64,000 nt of DNA from Flavobacterium franklandianum (GTDB lineage Bacteria > Bacteroidota > Bacteroidia > Flavobacteriales > Flavobacteriaceae). The stretch covers positions 62,001 through 126,000 of the forward strand of contig NZ_VJZR01000002.1 of assembly GCF_007097365.1 (NCBI RefSeq), read 5' to 3'. Below are positions 43,573-52,084 of the stretch, in pieces (position 1 is the first letter of the stretch; the number at the start of each line of letters is the position of its first letter). The notes below the pieces were generated by a model. The model did no database searches, was not told the origin of the DNA, and worked only from the letters and a program-made list of their open reading frames with translations. Made by a program: the position numbers and the translations under genes.

Positions 43573-44817
43573 TTAATCTTCCGAAATGTGTTTTAGAATA
43601 ATAGAAGTTGCGCCTTTATTCATTTGCACGAAAGTGCTGCAAATATGTCCTTTTTCGTGTCGGACGTCGTTGTTTCTGATTAAATTCGAAAAAGCATCGG
43701 AAAGCTCATTTTTATTGGCAATAGAAATGCAGCCTCCCATATTTACCAAAGCTGTTGCTTCTGCAAAATGACTGAAATTGGAGCCAATAACAATCGGCAC
43801 GCCAAATGTAGCAGGTTCTAAGATATTATGAACGCCAGGATTGCCAAAACCGCCACCAACGTAAGCAATATCTGCATAACTGTAAATTTTAGTCAGAATT
43901 CCGATGGTGTCGATGATGAAAACATCAAAATCTTGTAGAGACGCGATTAATCGCGTCTCTACCTCTGAAAACAAAACTGTTTTTTTTGAAATAGAATTTT
44001 TCAATTCTTGAATTTGTTCATTTTTAATGTTGTGGGGAGCGATGATAAACTTAATTTTCTCGTTAGTTTGATTGATGTATTCTACTAAAAGGCTTTCGTC
44101 TTTTGGCCACGAACTTCCTATTACAATAGTTAACGTATCGTTTTTGAAAGCTTCAATAAAATCCAGAGAATTGTCTTTTTCTAAAATGGTTGCGACTCTA
44201 TCAAAACGAGTGTCGCCAGAAACAGCAACATTAGTTTTGCCTAATTGCAATAACAATTTTTTAGAACTTTCATTTTGTACAAAAAAGTACGTGAATGTGT
44301 CTAGCGCTTTTCTGTAAAATCCGCCATACCATTTGAAGAACATTTGGTTTTTCCTGAAAATTCCCGAAATCAAATAGGTTGGTGTTTCTAGTTTTCGAAG
44401 TTCATTCAAATAATTGGGCCAATATTCATATTTGATGAAAAATGCCATTTCTGGATGAACCAGTTTTATAAATGCTGTAGCATTTTTTTTGGTGTCCAAA
44501 GGCAAATAGACGGTAATATCGGCAACGGTGTTGTTTTTCCGGACTTCATAACCAGAAGGCGAGAAAAAAGTAATCACGATTTTATGATTAGGAAATTTTT
44601 CTTTGATTTTTTCAATCACAGGTAAACCTTGCTCATATTCGCCTAATGAAGCGGCGTGAAACCAAATCGTTTTGTCGGTAGGCTTAATTTTGGCTGTCAA
44701 AATCTTGAAAACAGGCTTTCGACCGTCGATAAAAAGTTTGATTTTCGGACTGAATTGAGCGATGATTTTCAATGAAAAATTCGCAATTTGAACAATTATG
44801 TTGTAGAGAAAAAGCAT
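43573..44817 (-). CDS. waaA: 3-deoxy-D-manno-octulosonic acid (Kdo) transferase
   Basis: Adds Kdo to lipid A precursor at the inner membrane. 414 residues: N-terminal membrane-associated segment, WFHAASLGEYEQGLPVIEKI (the catalytic Glu region), then GT-B fold with VSGDTRFDRV, IGSSWPKDESLL and the C-terminal YVGGGFGNPGVHNILEPATFGVPIVIGSNF. Around residues 293-302 the reading VETRLIASL is encoded by a perfect 28-bp palindrome and looks like an in-frame insertion before DFDVFIIDTIG. The gene is otherwise intact. It is divergent from the sugar operon, also an envelope polysaccharide function. Confidence 0.93.
   Translation of the reverse strand: MLFLYNIIVQIANFSLKIIAQFSPKIKLFIDGRKPVFKILTAKIKPTDKTIWFHAASLGEYEQGLPVIEKIKEKFPNHKIVITFFSPSGYEVRKNNTVADITVYLPLDTKKNATAFIKLVHPEMAFFIKYEYWPNYLNELRKLETPTYLISGIFRKNQMFFKWYGGFYRKALDTFTYFFVQNESSKKLLLQLGKTNVAVSGDTRFDRVATILEKDNSLDFIEAFKNDTLTIVIGSSWPKDESLLVEYINQTNEKIKFIIAPHNIKNEQIQELKNSISKKTVLFSEVETRLIASLQDFDVFIIDTIGILTKIYSYADIAYVGGGFGNPGVHNILEPATFGVPIVIGSNFSHFAEATALVNMGGCISIANKNELSDAFSNLIRNNDVRHEKGHICSTFVQMNKGATSIILKHISED
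43935..43962. repeat. Perfect 28-bp palindrome within waaA
   Basis: The half-site GTAGAGACGCGATT is followed directly by its exact reverse complement. Read in the waaA frame it encodes V-E-T-R-L-I-A-S-L. The GC-rich core (GAGACGCG) contrasts with the flanking AT-rich DNA. Confidence 0.92.
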
Positions 44818-44960
44818 ATCAAAAAATTTCTGCGGCTAAAATACGTTTTCTTTTAAATATCTATAAAATCATTCTCCTAAAATCCCTATTTTTGTTCTGA
44901 ATTTAAAACTTAATGAGCGATGCAGATTTTGTTTTAAGTGAACTTTAAACTAAAGATTAA

Positions 44961-46094
44961 ATGAAAAAATTGCAAATGGTTGACTTAAAAAGTCAATATG
45001 ATAAAATAAAAGAAACGGTGAACACTTCAATTCAAGAAGTATTAGATACCAATACCTACATTAATGGGCCACAAGTCCACAAATTTCAAAAAAACCTTGA
45101 AGAATATCTCGATGTTAAGCACGTAATTCCTTGTGCAAACGGTACGGATGCTTTGCAAATAGCGATGATGGGACTGGATTTAAAACCAGGCGATGAGGTA
45201 ATTACAGCTGATTTCACCTTTGCAGCAACTGTTGAAGTGATTGCATTGTTGCAACTCACGCCAGTTTTGGTAGATGTAGATTTAGTTAATATGAACATTT
45301 CTATCGAAGCAATCAAAAAAGCAATTACACCAAAAACAAAAGCTATTGTACCAGTACATTTATTTGGTCGTGCTGCCAATATGGAAGCGATAATGGCTAT
45401 CGCCAAAGAATTTAATTTATATGTTATTGAAGACAATGCACAAGCTATTGGAGCCAATTGCAGGTTTTCGGACGGAACCAAAAAGAAAGCTGGTGTGATT
45501 GGAAACGTTGGCTCAACTTCCTTTTTTCCTTCTAAAAATCTAGGTTGTTATGGCGATGGTGGGGCTATTTTTACCAATGACGATGCTTTGGCACACAAAA
45601 TTCGAGGAATCGTAAACCACGGAATGTACGAGCGTTACCATCACGATGTAGTTGGTGTGAATTCACGTTTAGACAGTATTCAAGCGGCAGTTTTGAATGC
45701 TAAATTACCTTTGTTAGACGAATACAATACAGCACGTCAAAATGCTGCCAGAAAATATACAGCAGCTTTTGAAGGTCATAAAAACATCATTGCGCCAAGT
45801 ATTTGCGACATATGCGATTGTCACGTTTTTCATCAATATGTGTTGCGAATTATTGATGCCGATAGAGATGCTTTGATGCAACATTTGTTGAATAAAGGAA
45901 TTCCTTGTGCGATTTATTATCCAATTCCATTGCATTCCCAAAAAGCGTATTTGGATGTTCGTTACAAAGAAGACCATTTTCCAGTAACCAATCAATTGGT
46001 GAAAGAAGTAATTGCGTTGCCAATGCACACCGAATTAGATGATGAGCAAATTCAATTTATAACAGATAGCATTTTGGAATTTTTAAACAAATAA
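44961..46094 (+). CDS. DegT/DnrJ/EryC1/StrS family sugar aminotransferase
   Basis: PLP-dependent transaminase that aminates nucleotide-linked keto-sugars for polysaccharide building blocks. 377 residues: MVDLKSQYDKIKE, IPCANGTDALQIAMMGL, the PLP Lys in SFFPSKNLGCYGDGGAIFT (about Lys190), and HVFHQYVLRI. The SFFPSKNLGCYGDGGA segment resembles WbpE-type enzymes acting on UDP-3-keto-hexuronates, but the substrate is not proven. A TATTTTTG match (44887-44894) lies upstream. Followed by an NTF2-like gene (2 nt gap) and galE, so probably one operon for surface sugars. Confidence 0.92.
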   Translation: MKKLQMVDLKSQYDKIKETVNTSIQEVLDTNTYINGPQVHKFQKNLEEYLDVKHVIPCANGTDALQIAMMGLDLKPGDEVITADFTFAATVEVIALLQLTPVLVDVDLVNMNISIEAIKKAITPKTKAIVPVHLFGRAANMEAIMAIAKEFNLYVIEDNAQAIGANCRFSDGTKKKAGVIGNVGSTSFFPSKNLGCYGDGGAIFTNDDALAHKIRGIVNHGMYERYHHDVVGVNSRLDSIQAAVLNAKLPLLDEYNTARQNAARKYTAAFEGHKNIIAPSICDICDCHVFHQYVLRIIDADRDALMQHLLNKGIPCAIYYPIPLHSQKAYLDVRYKEDHFPVTNQLVKEVIALPMHTELDDEQIQFITDSILEFLNK

Positions 46095-46096
46095 CG

Positions 46097-46537
46097 ATGA
46101 AATACTTTTTGACAATTTTTGCGGTAGTTTTGTTTCATTTTTCAGGTTCAGCTCAGAATAAATCTAAAGACGAAATGGATGTTGCTAATCGTGTCGAAAC
46201 TTTGCGTCAAGCAATGATTGATGCCGATGGTGCTAAATTAAAAGAACTCACTTCGGCTGGTTTAAGCTATGGACATTCTAATGGTAATGTCCAAAATCAA
46301 GCCGTTTTTGTTGAAAAAATCACCAATGGTGAATCTGATTTTGTGACGATTGAGTTTCAAAATCAAACCATTGAAATTGTGGGAGATAATGCCATTGTTC
46401 GCCACAATTTAGTCGCTCACACCAAAGATGGCGGAATAGATAAAGATATAAAAATTGGGATAATGCTGGTTTGGCAAAAACAAAAAAACAAATGGTTACT
46501 CATTGCCAGACAGGCATATAAATTACCTACAACATAA
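46097..46537 (+). CDS. Secreted SnoaL/NTF2-like protein
   Basis: 146 residues. Signal peptide (about residues 1-20, ending FSGSAQ), then an NTF2-like/DUF4440 fold of about 120 residues (VETLRQAMIDADGAKLKEL, SYGHSNGNVQNQAVFVEKI, WLLIARQAYKL). NTF2-like folds bind small ligands or act as dehydratases; no catalytic residues can be assigned. It lies between DegT and galE with 2- and 6-nt gaps, so it is co-transcribed with sugar-nucleotide genes, though a periplasmic location makes a direct step in the cytoplasmic pathway unlikely. Confidence 0.85.
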   Translation: MKYFLTIFAVVLFHFSGSAQNKSKDEMDVANRVETLRQAMIDADGAKLKELTSAGLSYGHSNGNVQNQAVFVEKITNGESDFVTIEFQNQTIEIVGDNAIVRHNLVAHTKDGGIDKDIKIGIMLVWQKQKNKWLLIARQAYKLPTT

Positions 46538-46543
46538 AAAAAG

Positions 46544-47560
46544 ATGAAAATACTAGTAACAGGAGGGTTAGGTTTTATCGGTTCACATACTGTTGTCGAA
46601 TTGCAAAATCAGGGTTTTGAAGTCGTGATTGTTGATGACCTTTCGAATTCATCGGAAGAAGTTTTAAAAGGAATTGTTGCTATTACCAATAAAAAACCAT
46701 TATTCGAAAAGCTGGATTTGCGTGAAAAAGGACAAGTGCAGGATTTTTTCAAAAAGCACCAAGATATTTCGGGAGTCATTCATTTTGCAGCTTCGAAAGC
46801 GGTAGGAGAAAGTGTTGGAAACCCATTGTTGTATTATGAAAACAACATCAACAGTTTGGTTTACTTGCTTCAGGAATTGCAGAAATTACCGGAGTCCAAC
46901 TTCATTTTTAGTTCGTCTTGCACGGTTTACGGTCAAGCCGAAAAAATGCCGATTACCGAAGATGCATCTATTCAAACCGCAATGTCACCTTACGGAAATA
47001 CAAAACAAATAGGAGAAGAAATCATAACGGATACCGCCAAAGTAACTAATATCAATGCGATTTTGTTGCGTTATTTCAACCCAATTGGAGCGCATTCATC
47101 GGCTGAGATTGGTGAATTGCCTTTGGGAGTTCCTCAAAATTTAGTGCCGTTTATCACTCAAACTGGATTGGGTTTGCGTGCAGAATTATCTGTTTATGGA
47201 GACGATTATCCAACGCCTGACGGAACTTGTATTCGGGATTATATTCACGTAGTCGATTTGGCGAAAGCCCACGTGATTGCAATGAAACGTTTGTTGGATA
47301 AAAAGAATTTGGACAAAGTCGAAATTTTCAATCTGGGAACTGGAACAGGAAGTTCGGTTCTGGAAGTGATTCACGCATTCGAGAAAGTAAGCGGACAAAA
47401 ACTACCTTATAAAATCGTGCCTCGCAGAGAAGGTGATGTGATTTCAGCTTATGCTAATACCAATAAAGCAAATAATGTTCTAGGCTGGAAAGCAGAATCA
47501 ACATTAGACGAAGCGATAGAAAGTGCCTGGAAATGGGAACAAAAGGTCAGACAGCAGTAA
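46544..47560 (+). CDS. galE: UDP-glucose 4-epimerase
   Basis: Interconverts UDP-glucose and UDP-galactose using bound NAD. 338 residues of the extended SDR family: NAD motif TGGLGFIG (residues 6-13), catalytic Ser/Tyr/Lys in SSSCTVYG and SPYGNTKQIGE, and RYFNPIGAH, DGTCIRDYIHVVDLA. Third gene of the DegT operon, with a terminator 27 nt downstream. UDP-GalNAc use cannot be excluded. Confidence 0.95.
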   Translation: MKILVTGGLGFIGSHTVVELQNQGFEVVIVDDLSNSSEEVLKGIVAITNKKPLFEKLDLREKGQVQDFFKKHQDISGVIHFAASKAVGESVGNPLLYYENNINSLVYLLQELQKLPESNFIFSSSCTVYGQAEKMPITEDASIQTAMSPYGNTKQIGEEIITDTAKVTNINAILLRYFNPIGAHSSAEIGELPLGVPQNLVPFITQTGLGLRAELSVYGDDYPTPDGTCIRDYIHVVDLAKAHVIAMKRLLDKKNLDKVEIFNLGTGTGSSVLEVIHAFEKVSGQKLPYKIVPRREGDVISAYANTNKANNVLGWKAESTLDEAIESAWKWEQKVRQQ

Positions 47561-47586
47561 TCAGATTACAGATTTTAGTTAACAAG

Positions 47587-47623
47587 AATCCTAAATTACC
47601 TTTGTGATAATTTAGGATTTTTT
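47587..47623 (+). terminator. Terminator after galE
   Basis: AATCCTAAATTA / TAATTTAGGATT, a perfect 12-bp stem with 9-nt loop followed by TTTTT. Confidence 0.9.
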
Positions 47624-47667
47624 GGTTTGAAGAATTAGTTGTAAATTAGTTACGTAAAACAAAAGTT

Positions 47668-47862
47668 ATGAATCCTAAAAAAGAAAATCCGAAAATATCC
47701 AAAGTAGAAGAGCCCAACGTGGTTTGTGAATTTTCGAAGATTAAATTTAAAGGAATTGATAAAGTTACTTTTGATTTCGATGAAGAATTTAAAAATGGAT
47801 TAACTCCAGAGTAAGCCAAAGCAGAATCCAATAGAAGAATTAGAGAATGGTGGGGAAAATAA
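47668..47862 (+). pseudogene. Small ORF interrupted by an in-frame stop
   Basis: ATG at 47668 opens a frame of 48 codons (MNPKKENPKISKVEEPNVV ... NGLTPE) ended by TAA at 47812-47814. Without that stop the frame continues for 15 more codons (AKAESNRRIREWWGK) to a second TAA at 47860. The composition runs smoothly across the stop (LTPE-stop-AKAESNRRIREWW), which suggests an original Glu codon changed GAA to TAA. Either the gene is decaying or a shorter product is made. No domain recognised. Confidence 0.55.
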
Positions 47863-47869
47863 TATTTTT

Positions 47870-48259
47870 TTATTTTTTTAGTATTTGAAGAACAAGTTTA
47901 TCTGAAGTCAACCCAACTATTTTTCTTTTCTCATAAACGTTCCCATTCCAATTTTTATATTCTAAATGGATTATAGAATCGGTAGTCATTTTCCATTTTC
48001 CATCAACAATTTCATAAGTTATGGGAGATGTTCCGCACCAGCCAACATTTTGCTTAACTTTAAGAATCCCATTTTCTTTCAATTCTATTCCAGAAGATTT
48101 TTTTGAAAAATTTCTTTGACTTTTGTATGTTAAGATTTCATTATTATAATTTTCATAAGTCCAAACTTTAAGCAATAAATTGTCTTCTTTTCTAATATTA
48201 GAAAATGATGTTAAAAACAGAATTGATATAGTTATTAAAATGTATTTAGTTTTTTTCAT
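47870..48259 (-). CDS. Secreted small protein, possibly lipocalin-like
   Basis: 129 residues. Signal-like N-terminus (about residues 1-20, KYILITISILFLTSF). The mature part is mostly beta (LLLKVWTYENYNNEI, GIELKENGILKVKQNVGWCGTSP, GKWKMTTDSIIHLEY, KIVGLTSDKLVLQIL), the pattern of lipocalin-like domains of Bacteroidota (GxW, then a turn with the strand pair W...TxxDSI). The match is weak, so the function is unknown. Only 8 nt separate its stop from the broken ORF on the other strand. Confidence 0.75.
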   Translation of the reverse strand: MKKTKYILITISILFLTSFSNIRKEDNLLLKVWTYENYNNEILTYKSQRNFSKKSSGIELKENGILKVKQNVGWCGTSPITYEIVDGKWKMTTDSIIHLEYKNWNGNVYEKRKIVGLTSDKLVLQILKK

Positions 48260-48307
48260 CTTATTAATGCTACATCACTTCGTAAATATACAACTTCTAA
48301 TTCAAAA

Positions 48308-48340
48308 AAAATCCTCGCAAACATAAGTTTACGAGGATTT
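48308..48340 (-). terminator. Terminator after fabD
   Basis: A 14-bp stem with one mismatch (AAATCCTCGCAAAC / GTTTACGAGGATTT), 3-nt loop, and Ts on the minus strand. The tract 48353-48387 next to it is another AATCTGCAATCT-type intergenic repeat. Confidence 0.85.
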
Positions 48341-48387
48341 TCAATATAATAGCTGAAATCTAAATTCTGCCATCTGCAATCTAAATT

Positions 48388-49260
48388 TTAAGCGTTAGCC
48401 GTCGCAGCTTCTCTATTAATTTTTCCAATTAATCCAGCCAATACTTTTCCAGGACCCACTTCGGTAAACAAAGTTGCACCATCGGCAATCATTTGTTGTA
48501 CGGATTGCGTCCATTTTACAGGAGCTGTCAATTGGATGATTAAGTTTTTTTTGATTTCATCCGGATTAGAAACGGCAGAAGCTGTCACGTTTTGATATAT
48601 TGGGCAAATAGGAGTGGAGAATGTTGTCGCTTTAATAGCTGCGGCCAATTCCTCTCTTGCTGGTTCCATCATTGGAGAGTGAAAGCCACCACCTACAGGT
48701 AAAATTAAAGCTCTTTTTGCTCCTGCAGCTTTCATTGCTTCGCAAGCCTTTTCTACAGCTGAAGTTTCTCCTGAAATCACTAATTGTCCAGGACAGTTAT
48801 AATTGGCGGCTACCACAATTCCGTCAATCGAAGCGCAAACTTCTTCCACAACATTATCCGCTAATGCTAGAACAGCCGCCATTGTCGAAGGTTTTATTTC
48901 ACATGCTTTTTGCATTGCTAAGGCTCGTTGTGAAACTAATTTTAATCCGTCTTCGAATGATAAAACGCCATTGGCAACCAAGGCTGAAAATTCGCCTAAA
49001 GAATGTCCCGCCACCATTTCTGGTTTGAAATCTTCCAGAGTTTTAGCCAAAATAACCGAGTGCAAGAAAATAGCTGGTTGGGTAACTTTGGTTTCCTTTA
49101 ATTCTTCGGCGGTGCCTTCAAACATAATGTCTGTGATGCGGAAACCTAGAATTTCATTCGCTTTTTCGAAAAGTGATTTTGCTAATTCGGAGTTTTCATA
49201 TAAGTCTTTGCCCATTCCTATAAATTGTGCGCCTTGACCAGGAAATACGTATGCTTTCAT
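48388..49260 (-). CDS. fabD: Malonyl-CoA:ACP transacylase
   Basis: Loads malonyl groups onto acyl carrier protein for fatty-acid synthesis. 290 residues: N-terminal FPGQGAQFIGMG, nucleophile Ser87 in AGHSLGEFSAL, catalytic His194 in GGGFHSPMMEP, and Gln-containing QPAIFLHS. Normal length. Stands alone here, outside any fab cluster, with about 225 nt of upstream sequence in which I see no gene. Confidence 0.96.
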   Translation of the reverse strand: MKAYVFPGQGAQFIGMGKDLYENSELAKSLFEKANEILGFRITDIMFEGTAEELKETKVTQPAIFLHSVILAKTLEDFKPEMVAGHSLGEFSALVANGVLSFEDGLKLVSQRALAMQKACEIKPSTMAAVLALADNVVEEVCASIDGIVVAANYNCPGQLVISGETSAVEKACEAMKAAGAKRALILPVGGGFHSPMMEPAREELAAAIKATTFSTPICPIYQNVTASAVSNPDEIKKNLIIQLTAPVKWTQSVQQMIADGATLFTEVGPGKVLAGLIGKINREAATANA

Positions 49261-49486
49261 ATTTTTTCTGAAATTATTGCAGTATCATTGTGTACTGATG
49301 ATTAGTAAAAGTTTTTTATTTAATTGTAAAACACACCCTACGATTTTGTATCTAAAGAAAAGAAAAATAATTTATGTAAATTTTTTTTCATCAATGTGAT
49401 TTAATTCTATCAAACAAAAATACTTACTTTGTAACAAACTAAAAAAATAAATGTCTAATTATAGATAAAACTAAACAGAAATTAAA

Positions 49487-51115
49487 ATGAGAAAAATTTT
49501 CCCCATCGCAATTATCCTATTAATCACGTTATTCTACTTTTATCTAACACTACCAGTATTAAATTATGGTTTTGTAGGAGTTACAGCCTTATTTTTAATT
49601 ATTTCTGCCATATTGTTTTTCTCTTTTTCTAAATTTACTATTAGTTCAGACGGGAAAAGCTACAAACCAATAACAGTGTTCTGGAAAATTCCGGCTTTAT
49701 TAGTAGGTATTTCTATTATATATTCATTTGTACTTCCTTTTTTTACATCGCACCCTGTTTTTAGAAATCAAGACTTTAGAAATTTAATTGGGAATGTGGC
49801 AAACGGCGAAAAATTGACCAATCATATCGCTCCCATATCTATGAACGAAATTAGAGTTGTAGATGAAAGTTTAGCGCATTTATTAGGCGAAAAAATATTA
49901 GGTTCTCAACCTGCATTGGGTAGTCAGGCACAATTGCAAGAATTTTTTATTCAGAAAGTTGACGGCAAATTATATTGGATTGCACCTTTAGAGCATTCGG
50001 GTTTTTTTAAATGGTTAAATAATAAACAAGGTACAACTGGTTACGTGATGGTGTCGGCAACAAACGAACGTGACGTAAAATTAGTACAAGAAGTAAATGG
50101 AAAACCACTATTTTTAAAATACCAAAGGGAAGCCTATTTTGGTAGTAATTTGCACCGATATTTATATTTTAATGGGTATAACACCGTTGGTTTAGCAGAT
50201 TTTAGTTTTGAAATCGACGACGATGGAGTGCCTTACTGGGTGGTTACAAAATATGCTAAAAAAGTTGGCTTTTCTGGAAACGATGCCACGGGTGTTGTAA
50301 TTGTAAATGCGCAAAATGGAGCTATAAAAGAATATAATATTAAGAATACACCACTATGGGTAGATAGAATTCAGCCGATTTCATTTATTAAAGATCAGTT
50401 GAATGACTGGGGCGAATATGTAAAAGGGTATTGGAATTTTTCTAACGAAAATAAACTTCAAATTACGGAAGATTTAACCTTAGTTTATGGAAAAGATAAT
50501 AAATCCTATTGGTACACAGGAATTACTTCGGTAGGAAAAGATGAATCTGCAGTTGGATTTGTTTTAGTAGATACAAGAACTAAAGAAACTACTTTCTACA
50601 AGCAAAGTGGTGCCACAGAATTTGCTGCACAAAGCTCTGCACAAGGGAAAGTGCAAGAAAAAGGTTTTGTAGCTTCCTTGCCCATTCCGTATAACATTAA
50701 TAATATTCCAACGTATGTAATGACGTTAAAAGACAATGGTGGATTGGTAAAAATGTACGCTATGGTTTCAATTTCAGATTACACCATTGTTGGGACAGGA
50801 AATACTATGCGTGAGGCTTTAACGGCTTATAAAACTGCGTTTAACTCTTCAGGAAACAAAATAAATTCAGGTGAAAAATCCGCACGAAAAGTAGTCGAAT
50901 CGGTTGTGGTTCGAATTCAGAATGATGTCAAAAACGGGAATAGTTTTTATTATTTTACGGTAAAAGATTATCCTAATATTTTTGTAGGGTCGTCTCAAAT
51001 ATCCAATCAATTGCCCATAACAGTGGCTGGCGATAAGGTGAAAATTTCCTTCGATTTAGATAATGAAGAGATTGTTGATGTTTCTACATTTGAGAACATC
51101 AGTATGAAAAAATAA
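49487..51115 (+). CDS. Membrane-anchored protein of unknown function
   Basis: 542 residues. Three predicted transmembrane helices in the first ~90 residues (about 4-24, 30-50, 66-88). The remaining ~450 residues are extracytoplasmic and mostly beta-rich. It contains repeating segments of the form KLYWIAPLEHSGFFKW, GVPYWVVTKYAKKVGF and KSYWYTGITSVGKDES, that is three Y-W-containing hairpins each followed by a GVVIVNAQNG- or GFVLVDTRTK-like strand. I recognise no named family. Single gene with an upstream 225-nt gap and a strong terminator. Confidence 0.8.
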   Translation: MRKIFPIAIILLITLFYFYLTLPVLNYGFVGVTALFLIISAILFFSFSKFTISSDGKSYKPITVFWKIPALLVGISIIYSFVLPFFTSHPVFRNQDFRNLIGNVANGEKLTNHIAPISMNEIRVVDESLAHLLGEKILGSQPALGSQAQLQEFFIQKVDGKLYWIAPLEHSGFFKWLNNKQGTTGYVMVSATNERDVKLVQEVNGKPLFLKYQREAYFGSNLHRYLYFNGYNTVGLADFSFEIDDDGVPYWVVTKYAKKVGFSGNDATGVVIVNAQNGAIKEYNIKNTPLWVDRIQPISFIKDQLNDWGEYVKGYWNFSNENKLQITEDLTLVYGKDNKSYWYTGITSVGKDESAVGFVLVDTRTKETTFYKQSGATEFAAQSSAQGKVQEKGFVASLPIPYNINNIPTYVMTLKDNGGLVKMYAMVSISDYTIVGTGNTMREALTAYKTAFNSSGNKINSGEKSARKVVESVVVRIQNDVKNGNSFYYFTVKDYPNIFVGSSQISNQLPITVAGDKVKISFDLDNEEIVDVSTFENISMKK

Positions 51116-51160
51116 TGCCTATCCTATTTTTAAAATAGTTCGAAGATGTTTGTCTAAAAT

Positions 51161-51197
51161 AAAAAAGGGAAGCTCAATTGCTGAACTTCCCTTTTTT
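51161..51197. terminator. Terminator after the 542-residue membrane protein
   Basis: AAAAAAGGGAAG ... CTTCCCTTTTTT stem with inner pairing, followed by more Ts. May also serve the convergent pirin gene. Confidence 0.85.
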
Positions 51198-51258
51198 TTA
51201 TTTAAAATTTACAGTTTAATATTTAAAATTAATTTTTTAACGGAACACTGATTATTAT

Positions 51259-51975
51259 TTATTGTTCCATTGGAATCTCCATTAACAAAAATTTCGCATC
51301 AGTTGTTGCTTTAATGTCTAATGTTTTGAAATCAGTAATTCCCAAACCATCACGAGTTTGCAATTCCTGACCATCGACAGTTATTGTTCCAGATATTACA
51401 AAAACATAAAGACCATTTCCTTCTTTTTTCAATTCGTAAGTTTTAGCAAATTCTGCCTCGAAATCGGCTAAATGAAACCAAGCATCTTGATGAATCCAAA
51501 CTCCGGCATCGTCAGGATTTGGAGATAATATCTGAGCAAAATTGTTTTTTTGTTCAGTAATGTCTAAAGTGATTTGTTGGTAACGAGGTTCCACATTTCT
51601 CACTTTTGGGAATACCCAAATTTGGAAAAGTTTGGTGCGTTGATCTGCATTGGGATTGAATTCACTATGTTTAATTCCAGTTCCCGCACTCATTACCTGT
51701 ACATCGCCCGTTTTTATGGTCGATTCAGTTCCCATACTATCTTTGTGTGCCAAATCACCTTCCAAGGGAATGGTAATAATTTCCATATTGTCGTGTGGAT
51801 GTGTTCCAAAACCCATTCCGGCAGCCACGGTATCGTCGTTTAAAACGCGCAACATTCCAAATTGAATTCTATCTGGATTGTACCAACTGGCAAAACTAAA
51901 ACTATGATAAGCGTTAAGCCATCCGTGATCTGCGTGTCCTCTTGTATCTGCTTTGTGTAAAAGGGTAGATGTCAT
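51259..51975 (-). CDS. Pirin family protein
   Basis: 238 residues from the ATG at 51975, giving MTSTLLHKADTRGHADHGW (an in-frame start 33 nt upstream adds an atypical hydrophilic leader). Bicupin with the N-terminal metal site GTHPHDNMEIITIPLEG and AGTGIKHSEFNP (two His, His, Glu), the pirin signature. Some bacterial pirins are quercetin dioxygenases or enzyme regulators; the role here is unknown. The same-strand Crp-type regulator lies about 800 bp upstream, with a broken gene between. Confidence 0.92.
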   Translation of the reverse strand: MTSTLLHKADTRGHADHGWLNAYHSFSFASWYNPDRIQFGMLRVLNDDTVAAGMGFGTHPHDNMEIITIPLEGDLAHKDSMGTESTIKTGDVQVMSAGTGIKHSEFNPNADQRTKLFQIWVFPKVRNVEPRYQQITLDITEQKNNFAQILSPNPDDAGVWIHQDAWFHLADFEAEFAKTYELKKEGNGLYVFVISGTITVDGQELQTRDGLGITDFKTLDIKATTDAKFLLMEIPMEQ

Positions 51976-52084
51976 AATAAATAAATTTAGTTGTTTTTTG
52001 TTATACAAATTTACGCTGGAAGTAAGAAAAGGTACTTAATGTAGATTAAGAAATTATTTTAGCAACATTATTAAAAAAAACAAA

